Of a DNA stretch of 64,000 nt, positions 41,742 to 53,466 are shown piece by piece. The stretch comes from Tolypeutes matacus. Lineage: Eukaryota; Chordata; Mammalia; Cingulata; Chlamyphoridae. The notes under the pieces are model-generated. The model saw only the letters and a program-made list of their open reading frames with translations, was not told the origin of the DNA and did not search any database. The number at the start of each line of letters is the position of its first letter. Position 1 is the stretch's first letter. The stretch is taken from positions 1,372,029 through 1,436,028 of the forward strand of contig JAKSZT010054308.1 of NCBI GenBank assembly GCA_026826555.1, given 5' to 3'. The position numbers were made by a program, and so were the translations under genes.

Positions 41742-44444
41742 ATGGCTGCACAATCAGCTCCGAAAGTTGTGCTAAAAAGCACCACCAAGATGTCTCTAAA
41801 TGAGCGGTGAGGCAGCCAACAGCAACTTCAACTCGTTCATAAGAAAACATTATTAAATTGGCCCTGGGGTCCAATGCACAAAAACCAGTTTTAAACTTAA
41901 CTAAATACCAACAGAAGGCTACAGACCTCTGTTCCTAGTTGCATCTTATGTGGTACACAAAACAAATTGGGCGGTTGTTTCAAAACCCCTTATCAATAGA
42001 TTTTTATGTTAAGCTATCTGAAACATATATATGGTGGGATGTATTTTAAAAAGACTCCTCACACACCCTCCCTTTTCTTAACATTTTTTTTACATTGATA
42101 CAGGGGTGGTGCAGCATGGTAGCATGGTACCCTGGCTGCAGTTGGCTTGCTGCCTAGTCCAAGGCCAGCAGTGTTGTGACTGGCCTGTAAGAGGCAGGTA
42201 GCAAGCTGTGAATCTGTCCAAAGGCCCTTGAATGTCATTCTTGGACCTTGTAAGAGGCACTTGCTTTGCTCCATTTCACTTTGTTTCCATTCTGCTTTTA
42301 GTTTGTTTTGTTTTGTATTCTTGTACAATTAAGTGTCCTCTTCCATTCCATTAAACTTTACTTGACAGGAATAAAAGAGGGGTGTCTTCACAAGCTCTTA
42401 AAGGATGCAAATAATGTAACTTTTTCAGAAGTAATCATTTGGCATCAGAAAAAGTGGTCTTTCGAAACTAAAATAAGTTAAAGTATTTAAAGACAGTTTC
42501 TGTCTCCGAGAGCTTTGTTCATTGAGTGCCTTTGATCATTGATTTTATCAAGTTGATGTTAGACCACTAAAATATTTAATATCTATTTTTGCTTTTCTGA
42601 ACTATGAGCTTCTATCTTCTAGGGTATGATACCATAATTATCCATATTCACATGTTACTAAATGAACAAATATATACAAATGTGATACACTCCTAAAACT
42701 TATATGGGTGTTTAGTATATCCATGGGCTTTGAAGGCACTCTAGTCCTTCTTCATATTTGCCCTTAGGAGTGCACCCTCAATTCCTCAAAGGTTTTGGGT
42801 TTCTTTGTCTTTGAAACTACATCTTCTGTCTCTTGTCATCATATCTGCTTATTGCGTGTTTTTCATACTTTCCACCTCTCAAAGCCGTTACCTGAGCCCT
42901 TGTTATCACTTTTGATTGAATGTGCTGCACTTAGCTGCATTTCTAAGTTTCTGATTCTTGCAAGTTTGTGGAAACAGAGGAGTCTTTAACCCACATCAGC
43001 CTTGATCTAAGTGTACCACTTTACTTAAAAGTTCGTGGGATCTGGAGCTCCTGGTCTAGCAAGCCATGAAAATGCCAATAAATGTTTTGTAATAAAGCTT
43101 TTATTTAAACATCCATTTTGTTCGACCTTGAAGCTTTACTAATATGCTGAAGAACAAACAGCCGATGCCAGTGAATATTCGGGCTTCGATGCAGCAACAA
43201 CAGCAGCTAGCCAGTGCCAGAAACAGAAGACTGGCCCAGCAGATGGAGAATAGACCCTCTGTCCAGGCAGCATTAAAACTTAAGCAGGTGAGAGAATGGG
43301 TTTTAATATTCCAGAAGGAGCTGGTGATCTCAGTCAGGCAGTCCACTGAGGCTGTCAGGACGTGATGGACGATTACAAGGTGGCTCAGGGCAAAAGCTAA
43401 ACCTTCTCTGGAAGAAAGAGAAGTTCAGAGAATTCCAATTTTGGCAGGTACTAAGTAACTTTTTTATTATATTGTCTTTCTCTTTTGGGGAGTTTGCTCT
43501 TAGTGTGTCCTGTTTCGGGGTTATCAATGAGTGTTACTCTCTTTTGTTTTCCAATCCTTTACCCTTAAAGTAGATTCCCTGGTTTTTCCACAAAGAAGTT
43601 TGCTTTCTGTTTTAGGTAATCTTCAAAACATCCTTCACTCCCTGTTAAATGACTTAGAAATGAGGGAAATCATTTTATTATTCTTTATCCCTTAGTGTAG
43701 GGAGTCTGAATGGCCTTTGTCAGAGTTTTCAGGTGCTAAAATATAGAAAGAGTTGGTTGATCCTCGTCTCCACAGCACCTAAAGTTTTATCAGTAGAGTG
43801 AGAGCACTGAGTAACTAAGAGTTAGTGGGTTCTCTTTCAAATTTCCAGTAAGCAGAATCTATTCCGACCTGAAATAAAACCTGCTCTTTATTATTCATAG
43901 ACTTTATATGCAAGTCCGGACAGTGGCTGTGGAAGGATATGTCCATGCTGTGGCTGGGCGTCTGGAGGGCGGTGCCATGCAACTGTAAGGACTTTAACTG
44001 CTAGCATTGCATGGCTGTGCATAAATTCAGCAGTTAAATATAACACCCTCTCACCCCCCACACACACACCCTGAACCATTGGGCTCACTGACCAAAAATA
44101 AACAAGGCTTTCCATTTTGGCTACCATAAGCCTTGGAGTGACTGGATTTGTCCCTGACCCAGGAAAGCAGTAAAAGGCACCACCATTTTCCAAGAGTAAA
44201 AACAAAAAAATTACTGAAGATAAATCTCTGACAGATCCTTCTAAAAGTCCTTTCAACAAGTAGCTTTAGATAATAGGTTGTGCAAAAAATAGCCCCTTAG
44301 AGCAGCACTGTCCATTGGAGCTTGCTTCATTAATGGAAACATTCTGTACTTGCGCTGTTCAATACAATAGTCGCTAGCCACATGTGGCTGTTAAACGTTT
44401 GAAATGGGACTGGTGCAGTTGAGGAACTGGATTTTAAAAGTTCA

Positions 44445-44475
<31 letters not shown>

Positions 44476-45952
44476 AGGGGGAACCAGGGATTGAACCTGG
44501 GACCTCATACGTGTAAAGCAGGCACTCAACCACTGAGCTACACCTGCTCTGCTAGTTTGAAATTTAAATAGCCACATGTAACTAATGGCTACCTTATCTT
44601 TACAGCACAGCTCTAGAGTGCAGACTGGATGATATAGTTGACTTCCTTAAGCTTCCTGTCAATGTTAAAGACCAGTATTGGTGCCAACTAAGGATTGAGA
44701 AGGGAGAACGAAACACTGCCTAGTTCTCCCTTCACCCCTTCTAAGCACAGTTCAGGAGGGATATACTCAAATTACTGAACACAAGGACTTGTGGAATGAA
44801 ATCCTGACCTCATAATTGTTTTACTGTCTAAGGAGTGATGTGAACTGGCTCTTATTGGTTACTCCTGCCTTTTGGTAGGTACACATTAGAAGCTTTTCAA
44901 GATCTTGTGCTAGAAAGCTAATAATAATGCCTCATAGGACCTTTTCTGAGAGCATGATTGCAAACACACACACACACAAAACATGGATGGTTACTTCTGG
45001 GTGAAGCCTGAGGATGCTTAGAATTTATTTTCATTGATGTGACCGACTGCTTTGTAGGAAAACAAGCTTTCTAGGGCTTTGGTTGTGTTCAAAGTTGTAC
45101 TGTCCCCTTTTCTTTTGAAGGAATTTAATTCTCTTAAGATGTGGTCTTCGTTAGGTTTCTCTGGGGGATAGATTATTGGAACTCTCCATGTCTCTAGTGT
45201 ACCCTTCAAATGTGGCTCTGAGTTTTGTGATTATAGCTCACCTGTTTTGATGCTAACAGTTTTTCTGGCTCTCGATGAAGATATATTTGAGTTATATGTT
45301 TATTTTGAACTAAAGGTCATTATATTGACATATTGGAGTTGTTTCCAAAGAAAGACATGGAATTATGGGTATTTATGAATTGTAAGGAAAGGTTTGACTT
45401 TTTTGTGTTTATTTACATCTTAAGGTAAAAAGTGGACCATCTGGAGATAGATACTCTGAGGAAAAATGGAGCACACTGACCTCTTTGAGAAAACAATCTT
45501 GTTCTTAAGTCACAAGAATTCGCATGAACTTGTGATTTAAACTTTGCCCAGATTGTGATGAACTTCTTATGGTGTTTGAGTGAGCCTTTGAAGACAGTGG
45601 TAGTCCTTGGGCAAGTGTGAATCAAGTCACATCATTGTCAACCTGTGGTTCAAAAACAGGTGAATTCAGGATTTGAACTAGAGTGTTCTTATTAAAACTA
45701 AAGTTCCAAGTGATGGTGTGTGACTTCTGTATCCAAACTAGCGAGGTAATTGGTGATACCAATTTCATGGAACCATATGAAAGCTTTCTGGTCTGGATCA
45801 GGATTCTTCTTTTATACCCAATTTCTGAGGTAAAGGCTTGCTTCTGATTTGGGATCCTTTTATCACCCACAGCAGGGCCATCTCCCACCACACCAGGCAT
45901 CTCACTTGCTGCTTTTTCTCTGCACTTTGAGTTGCCAGATCCCATTGGATTG

Positions 45953-45984
<32 letters not shown>

Positions 45985-48967
45985 ATCTCAATCCTCCAAC
46001 ACCTTTTTTTCCAGAAGAGCTTAAAGCAGCGTCTGGGTAAGAGTAACATCCAGGCACGGTTAGGCCGACCCATAGGGACCCTGGCCAGGGGAGCAATCGG
46101 AGGACGAGGCCTGCCCATAATCCAGAGAGGCTTGCCCAGAGGAGGACTACGTGGGGGACGTGCCACAAGAACCCTACTTAGGGGCGGGATGTCGCTCCGA
46201 GGTCAGTGCTGTGTACTTAATATTGTCAGACCCTACCCCCTTCCCTTTTCTCTTGGGCTGCTTATGGACACATTTGTTTAACATCTTTAAGCCTGAATTT
46301 GTATTAATATAATTAATAACTTTTGAAATCACATATTTTTAATAGTGCTGCATGTCTTTTATCGATACCATTCCTTTTCTGATAATGTGCAATGGTGAGA
46401 GGCTATGACCTGCATAATAACAGGTAATTCACATCATCTCCATTCCATTTTAAAACACCCTGCTGCTGCTTGAATCAAAGCACATTCATGTTCTAGAAAT
46501 AAGTCAAATCTGAGAAATTTATGAGTCAGTTGGCCATCACTATGTTCCTGGTGCTAGTGAAGTGCTTTGTTACATCAGGAAAAAAAAAGGACCGGTTGAC
46601 CCATAGTACTTATTAACTATATGTTGCATTTTGGGCACTGTTAACACTGTTCATAGTTCTTGTCCCATACAAGAACATATTGAGAGCAGAAACCATATCA
46701 GTTATTTTTCAATCTGCTGTAATGTTAGGCATCTATCTGAATATTCAGTAGTATTTATATTAAGCATATATACTTACTAATTAACTTCTATCATCTCCCA
46801 AAAACGGATTTATGGCCAGACTTGTTGACTTGATTAACTAAAGAGCAGCTTAATCTATTCACACTCAGTGTGCAGCTTGCCCCACCAGATCTAAAAATTA
46901 ACCGAATTACTCTCATTTAACCCTTAACCACCTTCCTTTGGTTAGAATCTACATTGTCTCTCTTGGATTTACCTGCATATACATTGTATGCCTCCTCTCC
47001 AAGGTCAAAACCTGCTTCGAGGTGGACGAGCCGTAGCTCCCCGAATGGGCTTAAGAAGAGGTGGTGTTCGAGGTCGTGGAGGTCCTGGGAGAGGGGGCCT
47101 AGGGCGTGGAGCTATGGGTCGTGGCGGAATCGGTGGTAGAGGTTAGTCAGCTACCAACTTCAGAGAGTAGCTCCCCCTTTATTTCTCTCCCTTAAAAACT
47201 CAGAGCCACCTTTCTGCATAGCTTCAAGTCATAGGCAGGCTTATTTGTTTGTCTTGTTTTGTTTTGAAACTGACTTAACTTTCCAAATTCACATGCTGGT
47301 AGTGGGAAAGTCACAGGATTTTTCTAAGAACAAGTCACGTGCATACTACAGAGCCAGATTATATGCAGTCTTCTTCCAGGCTCTTGAAACTTAAATTGTA
47401 TTATCAAAATGGCCAGTATTCGGTTTTACCTTGTTCTGTCCCCATCCAACCACCACACACACACCCAGTAGCTCAAAACCCCAGTTTGAGTCAAATAAGA
47501 ATGAGAAAAGAGGGAGATGTACAAAAGTGAAGCACTCTAAGACTTGGAACTGGGCATCAGCTCTGAAACCAAGTAAATTCAAGGTAAAGTTGGTGCCTGT
47601 GAGGAATGAGAGCTTGGCTTTTTTTTTTTTTTTTAGATCAAGATAAAAAGCAAGGTAGTATTGTCAGTCAGCTAACTGGCTATTGTTAGTCTTACCTTTG
47701 AGACTTATTGATACTTTTATCCTTAAGTCCCCGGTTGGAGAGTTTAATGGTGGTGGTAAGCCAAATCTCATGGGAGCTTTCCGTCTTAGAGCTTAGTGGA
47801 AAACTCCTTCCCTGCCCCCCCAACACCTATTGGGGGGGATCTGTTTTTGTAGTCCCTGTGTATATTTTCTTTGGTCCTTTTAAAATGTGCTGGGTCTTCG
47901 TAATTAATGACCTTTAGGTTGCCAGGGTATAATAACTGTTAGGAAAGGAACTTTGATAACTGAGGGCTTGTTTTTCTTTATCCCATTATATGCCACTTGG
48001 CTTATTGAATGAAGTGCAAGCTAGTTTGGGTTTCAGGATGAAATAGCATGTTTCCGAGTTATCTTTGACTTGGTTTCTGAGACATCCATGGGGGTGGGAG
48101 GGCAAAAGTAGCTTTCTAGGAAGATAGATGTATTAAGTGAATTGAAACCACCCTCCAGATTACCATACTTGTCATAAGGTGGCTAAAATTGGAAGTGAAA
48201 GTGGCTGGGACTACTCAGTGTTTTTCTCCATCTCCCCCATTGTTTCTATATCAAAATAACTCCTCTGTCCCTTGACTTGGAGTCAGCTCATTGGGCTTAC
48301 AGGTTTAAAGAGAGATGAGATGACTTTCCAAAAGGGGTTCCAATAAAGCTTAATTTCAGAACTGTCTAGCTTCACACCCTTGATTCTCTGTGCCCTTGCC
48401 TTCCCTCTCTTAGTAAATGGTTTATCTATATTTTAATTTGAATTTACAGTGGGTCTCGAACTTTAGGTAATTTGTCTTCAGAGAGATTAAGATTTTTTTT
48501 TAATAGTTATTTTCCCCTATTTTTTGGTAGAATAAGTTTTTTTAAATGGCATTTAAAGATGAGCATGTAATAGGGATTCATTGTGTGTGCTTTCCATGTG
48601 TTGCTTTCTACCCATATGTTTCCTGTTTTTCCAGATTTCTCCTCTTAACCCTGCCCTTCAGCCTGTCTCAGCTAGGCCCCCTTGTTCTAAGGGGCATTTA
48701 CCATAGTACCCATTAAACCTACTTGTAACTGTGTTCTGTTTTTCTTCTTTTCTTGGGCCAGGTCGGGGTATGATAGGTCGGGGAAGAGGGGGCTTTGGAG
48801 GCAGAGGCAGAGGCCGTGGCCGAGGGAGAGGTGCCCTTGCTCGCCCTGTACTGACCAAGGAGCAGCTGGACAACCAGTTGGATGCATACATGTCGAAAAC
48901 AAAAGGACACCTGGATGCAGAGTTGGATGCCTACATGGCACAGACAGATCCTGAAACCAATGATTGA
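41742..48967 (+). CDS. CHTOP: CHTOP, chromatin target of PRMT1 and TREX subunit
   Basis: Five coding exons give exactly 248 residues, as in human: 41742-41806, 43134-43287, 46018-46201, 47004-47141 and 48762-48967 (stop TGA). All donors are GT and all acceptors AG. The N-terminus ([20 protein letters not shown]) includes a Q5 run at residues 42-46. Residues about 97-205 form the glycine/arginine-rich region, with many RGG and RG repeats that PRMT1 methylates in the family. The C-terminus (about 206-248) has the duplicated motif [11 protein letters not shown] and [11 protein letters not shown] that binds the UAP56 helicase. CHTOP couples mRNA processing to export through TREX and NXF1, and links PRMT1/PRMT5 to target genes. 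It acts in nuclear speckles and on chromatin. All frames are open. Residues M32 and T94 differ from the human residues I recall. Confidence 0.97.
41807..43133 (+). other. CHTOP: CHTOP intron 2 (regulated retention expected)
   Basis: The donor is GAGCG/GTGAGG. Reading through into the intron gives CGG then TGA at 41808-41810, so a retained intron stops translation after residue 22. In other mammals CHTOP is known to promote retention of its own intron 2, sending the mRNA to nonsense-mediated decay. AATAAA motifs occur inside (42371-42376 and 43091-43096). Confidence 0.65.
44448..44555 (-). repeat. tRNA-derived SINE, minus strand
   Basis: The plus strand begins with a T26-class run and ends AACCACTGAGCTACACCTGC. 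The minus strand has the B box GGTTCAATCCCTGG. It is shorter than the DAS-type elements and lacks their extended 3' body. Confidence 0.8.
45413..45945 (-). pseudogene. Possible retroposed pseudogene of unknown source
   Basis: Two minus-strand open frames adjoin head to tail (45945-45622, 107 codons from [14 protein letters not shown]; 45625-45413, 70 codons from [12 protein letters not shown]), separated by a one-base frame change. The second is followed within about 10 bases by an AATAAA and a short A stretch (minus strand, near 45408-45396). I do not recognise the protein. It could equally be chance open frames in intron DNA. Confidence 0.25.
46202..47003 (+). other. CHTOP: CHTOP intron 4
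   Basis: Phase 1, with donor CGAG/GTCAGT and acceptor CCAAG/GTCAAAAC. No repeat or further exon is recognised. Confidence 0.6.
47142..48761 (+). other. CHTOP: CHTOP intron 5
   Basis: Phase 1, with donor AGAG/GTTAGT and acceptor GGCCAG/GTCGGG. The interior is unique AT-rich sequence with a T-run at about 47618-47634. No extra exon is seen. Confidence 0.6.
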
Positions 48968-49690
48968 AGCCTGCCCATCCTCCCATGAGAGACTTGTTAA
49001 AGTCACCGCATCTGTAAATAACCTTGAGTAACAGATGAGAAGAAATTTGATTGATGCTGGAAGGACCTATCACAACAGGCTATGGACTGACTTGCCACCA
49101 GTTTGTGCATTTAGTGTGTTCCTTTTACTTTTTGATACTGTGTTGTATGAAACCCTTTTTTCCTTTGACTTGGTTTTTTATATATATATATATATATATA
49201 ATTTTAATTTTTTTTCATCCAGATTTCTCTTTGAATATGAATGTGTTGGCCTTGTGGCTAGAACATCTCTTCCCACTTGCCTCCTCTGGTATGCGCTGAC
49301 ATTCTAACATTTCCTCTCTTCATCTCTGTGCCTCCAGAAAGAGCCATTTAGGGTACACTTTACAATCAGTGTAATTGGGAGATTAATGTGCCTCCTTGAT
49401 GTCTAGGTTTCTGAGGTATGGTACTGTTCTACACCTTTAATGTCCTCTTAGAAGTGTATACAAAAATCTGAAGCTTAAAAATGCATTCTGCTATGTTGAT
49501 AACACATCTAGCAAATTGGGAACATTTGACTTAGCTACAGGGCCACATAACAGGTTACAGGTGGTAGCAGCTCTGTAAAGTTACTGCTACATGCACTGAC
49601 ACTACATAGATGATAACCAGTGTGCTGGGTTGGGTGTGTGTACTTTCTACCCTTGAATGAGATTAATAAACTTTCCTCTTGGCTTTGTAT
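48968..49690 (+). other. CHTOP: CHTOP 3' UTR
   Basis: It extends from the stop codon to the AATAAA at 49665-49670, about 700 bases, including an (AT)n tract at 49180-49200. Confidence 0.65.
49665..49670 (+). terminator. CHTOP: CHTOP polyadenylation signal
   Basis: A canonical AATAAA followed by a T-rich region (CTTTCCTCTTGGCTTTG). Cleavage is expected near 49685. Confidence 0.7.
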
Positions 49691-50188
49691 CATGTCCAAA
49701 GGGGTACTGTTGGGTTGGCTTACAACTGCAGTATGGAGGAAGAAACCATTTGGTTTGGTAAATGCTTCAGAAGGGAGAGGGATGGGAGAATGATGGCAGA
49801 CTTAACTGCTGGGAGGGGTCAGAAGATACCTGCGCTGAAATGCTGTTATCTTTACGTTGATTCCAAACCTATCTCGGGCTTCTCCCGCTCATTGACCTTG
49901 TTTAACTCACTTTTTATTTCCCTTAAAGGTTTAATTAAGTTCAACATATTCTGTCAGTTCTAGTTTCAGTGGAATCTTGAATTTCTGGTTCATTATAACA
50001 AGAAATCTTTCAAATCCAATCAGAACTTTGTCTTTATTTTTTGGGTTCCTTGAAATGCCAGGGCTGCTTTCACAATATCTTGATATGCTCATATAGTTGA
50101 GAATCCTTTTCTTCCTTGGACTAAAATTCTGGGGGAATGTGGGTTTGGGGCAAAAAGAGTAAAGGATTTGCCTAAAAAGGAATGAAGG
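49691..50188. other. Intergenic DNA downstream of CHTOP
   Basis: No gene or repeat is recognised. Confidence 0.45.
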
Positions 50189-50366
50189 GGGGAAGCGGCT
50201 GTGGCTCAATCAGTGGGGCTCCCGTTTACCATATGGGAGGCCCCAGGTTCGGTTCCCGGGGCCTCCTGGTGGGGGCAAGCCCGCCTGCACGGCGTGGTTG
50301 GCTGACCCTGCGAGCACAGGCAGCAGGGGGGGGATGGATGAATAATTAAAATCTTTAAAAAAAAAA
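50189..50366 (+). repeat. DAS-type SINE
   Basis: The GGGAAGCGGCTGTGGCTCAA head and B box GGTTCGGTTCCC. The tail is AATAATTAAAATCTTT plus poly-A. GAATGAAGGG on both sides is the target duplication. Confidence 0.92.
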
Positions 50367-53122
50367 AGAATGAAGGGAATATTTGGGGTGTCTGTTCAAA
50401 TTCAGGTTCAAGTTAATTTTAACATAAGATTAGTAACTCCCCTCCTTCAATTAAGCCCTAGAGAAAAGATAATCGGCCCCATAAAGTAATGAACCTTTTT
50501 GGCTTTATAGGAAACTAAAAGTAGGATGGTCTTGGACAACATCCTGGATCCTGGCACTTGTTTCCCTTTTTCCCTTGGCTATTTACTGTATGGGAAAAGC
50601 AACTCCTCCAACCAAACCAATTACCACTGGCACCTTAACTCTATTGGGAAGCAATGTGTATCGGGGACTGCAAAGGAAATTTTGGCCCTGGAAGTCTGGG
50701 CTTCAATCCCATCCATATGACCTATACTTCTTAAACTACTTAACCTCGGGGTTGTGAGGCCAAGTGGTTTAGTTAGTCCTGTAGAAGGGAGAGCTTGAGG
50801 CTAAGACCAGGTGCAGTTGGAGGACAGGACTGTCCTGATAACCAACCAGAACTGGTTTCCAAGTGCCTATACTGTAATTACTTAGTAGTAAGGTTGGGAG
50901 AAGGTCTTTATTCCAGAGAGGTATTCGTATGTAGTATTGGATTGGAGGGAATGAGAAAAAGTATTTTTGTATGAGCAAGATCAGTTCAGGGGTTCCTCAG
51001 GCAGACCCCAGACTTGTCAAAGACCTGAGGCTTCTGTGAGGGAGGTACTGATTGGCAGTTGACTACTACTTGTCACACCTCACATAGATTGGTTATCCCT
51101 CAGCAAGCACCTCCCAGGACCTCCAAGACACCTTTGAAAAGAAAAGGGAGGGAGCTACAGAGTAAGTGGCTTCCTTACCCCCTCTTTCAGGACTCTACCT
51201 TCTATCACCATCCCTGTGGGGTTTTTCCCAGCCATCTCCTCATTCCCAAATACCATGCCTCTCCCCCAAGGTGGCTAACAGCATGTCCCCCAAATATGAC
51301 TTCCTCTTTGTATCTGGGACCTACCCTTAAGATATTTTTAATCTGGTGGCTTTTGAGTCTTCCTCACACCCCATAATCCACTAAGAACCTCTGTCAGGAG
51401 TGAATAGGACACCAAATCCTTTGGAGCACATGTGAGGAAACGGGGACCCTGAACTTCAGAAAGGTAAGGGGTTCTGGATTTGGCAAGACCCTAGGCTGAG
51501 GGCCAGAGATGGGAGTCGGACTGCCCACAGACACTGGTCACTCAGCTGCCATTGGGTCTAGAGCCAGAGTAACTGATGTAGACCACAGTGGGGCCTCTGG
51601 CATAGGAGTCCAGCTCTCAGAATGCCCCCTTCCAACTCCACGCAAGCCCACACTCCTATATGTAATTTCTTGTTGGGAGATTGCCCACACGTGCACTTTT
51701 GGCAAAGTTCCAGGCTACCACTGAAGTGTTGCGGGAAATCTGGGAATGGAGAGAAGGGCACAGGATGGCAGCATACATCAGCACTAAACTCCCCTCCCAC
51801 CAATGCCCCTTCATCCACTGATGGAAATCCATTTCAGGAAAAATTCCCTGGAGGCCTCAGGCCCAGATACCTGGGTCCTTTGAGAAAGGGGAGCTTCCGA
51901 AAATGGTGGGCAGTGCTTTAACTGCTGCCACTCTGAGGAGCAGTTTTTTCCAGCTCAGGGTCCCCCCTAACCAGAGTTCTCCCAACCCTACCCCATCCTG
52001 CTCAGTGCCCTTGGTTCCCTGAGGTGGCTGGCCAAAAGACCTGGCCCATGTCCTCTACACCTGTCTCTTGCACTGGTCCAACTTGTAGTGTGGTGAGCAT
52101 CTGTGTGAATCTACTACTGGAGCATCCTGACTGAGGAGGGGAGGGCAGAGTGGTTTCTGAGGGTCCTAGGGGAGAGGGACAGTGGGGGATCGCAGAGGGC
52201 TGGATATTGGACAACAGCTCAGCAGAGCTCACCCCCACCCCCAGTTCAGCTCCTGCTCTTTTCCCAGGGCTAAGGCACAAGGACCGAGGAACTATTCCTC
52301 CCCTCATCCCACACACACTCTTGTCCTAACAAGACCAGGAGGCTGAGGTCCCTCCCACCCCACCCCAGAGGAAGTGGATGCTCAAGAGATAGTCTAGGTA
52401 AAGGAGGTGGCCACGGTAGCCTAAGCACCCTCCTCCCTTTCTGCTTCCTACCTCATGAAAGAAGAATTCATGCCAACAGTGGGCACATGTAGCCCCAACT
52501 GCCACTAACTGCAGTCCCCAGAGTCTCCTGAGGCCTGTGCCTGTCTCCACCATCCTCAGTCCCTGGTGAGTAACCTGAGCAGATTGGGACAAGGAGTGTA
52601 AGCCTGGCTCTTGGGGTCAGCCTTTCAGTCATTCAGCCGCCATCTGCTAAGGGCTTGCCATAGGGACACCAATAAGGCATACTGTTTGTAAGAAAGACAG
52701 TCCCAGCACAGAGAAGAGATGAATGAGCTGGATTTTGAAAGTCAAGGTAAATATAACAGAGAAAGAGGAAGGATATTCCAAGCAGAGGGAACAAGTGCAA
52801 AGGTACAAAATCCTAAAAAAGCACATGTATGCCAGGGGAAGGGAACATTCAGTGGGCCTCTTTACACAGAATACTGGTGGGAGCTGAAGATGAGCTAGAA
52901 AGAGTAACAGAGGAGGCAGGGAAACCATAGTGCTTTGGGGTTAGTCCAAAAAAATAAACAGGGCCCGAAGTCAGGCAGAGGCAGTGTGGATGGGGAGCAG
53001 GCCACACCCTCAAACAATTTCCTAGGTATGAGGTGTCTGGAATGAGGTGTGAGGGAGAGAAGAGTCAGGAATGGCTCCCAGGTGTCTGGCCTGAATAACC
53101 ACCTGAGAAAAAGCGCAGGCAT
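50367..53122. other. CHTOP-SNAPIN intergenic DNA, first part
   Basis: No exon is recognised. At about 52630-52960 the sequence resembles a very old LINE-like repeat, also seen at about 38110-38360, but I cannot name the family. Confidence 0.4.
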
Positions 53123-53466
53123 ATGCTACTCCCTGGCCTGCTCTTGCTCTGTCTCCCTAGTGCCCAGTGTGGCAACTCCATGAGTCCTGACCTGGAACAA
53201 ATGGAAGCACTGCTGCCCTCCAACCCAGCCTCCAAAGCAGGTACCCACTTCCCCATGGCATCAGACCCTGGTGAGAACCAGGCATCTAAGCAAGAGCAGC
53301 TGGCCAAGGATAGAGCCTCCAACCCCCAAAGCCCTGATAGTGGCACCTTCCTCCCCTCCTCCAGACTCCCTGGGGCCTTGTCAGACAGTTCCAGCTACAT
53401 ATCCAACCCCCAGCAGCCAAGCAGCACACAGACTTGTACTGAAAGTGGGAGAGGCCTGGAAGGGAG
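53123..53466 (+). CDS. Candidate exon of an unrecognised secreted protein
   Basis: An ATG opens 114 codons beginning MLLPGLLLLCLPSAQC, a good signal-peptide shape: a short n-region, a leucine-rich core and a small-residue cleavage site. A Ser/Pro/Asn-rich, Cys-poor stretch follows. A consensus donor (GGGAG/GTGAGG) ends the segment at 53466. I recognise no family. Against it, CTCTGTCTCCCTAG/TGCCC at about 53150-53160 also reads as an acceptor, the composition is low complexity, and I know of no gene between CHTOP and SNAPIN in human. It may be a real lineage gene, a decayed gene or chance. Confidence 0.25.

Larger units (their letters stand above)
43288..46017 (+). other. CHTOP: CHTOP intron 3
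   Basis: A 2.7-kb intron with one minus-strand SINE (44448-44555), a (CA)n tract at about 44969-44978, two adjoining minus-strand open frames at 45413-45945 that look like a retroposed remnant, and a T30 run at 45954-45983 just before exon 4. Confidence 0.6.

Noticed and set aside
44448..44555. A genuine tRNA gene
   Set aside because: The B box is preserved, but the acceptor stem is lost and a long A tail is attached. It matches the SINE pattern found elsewhere in the window.
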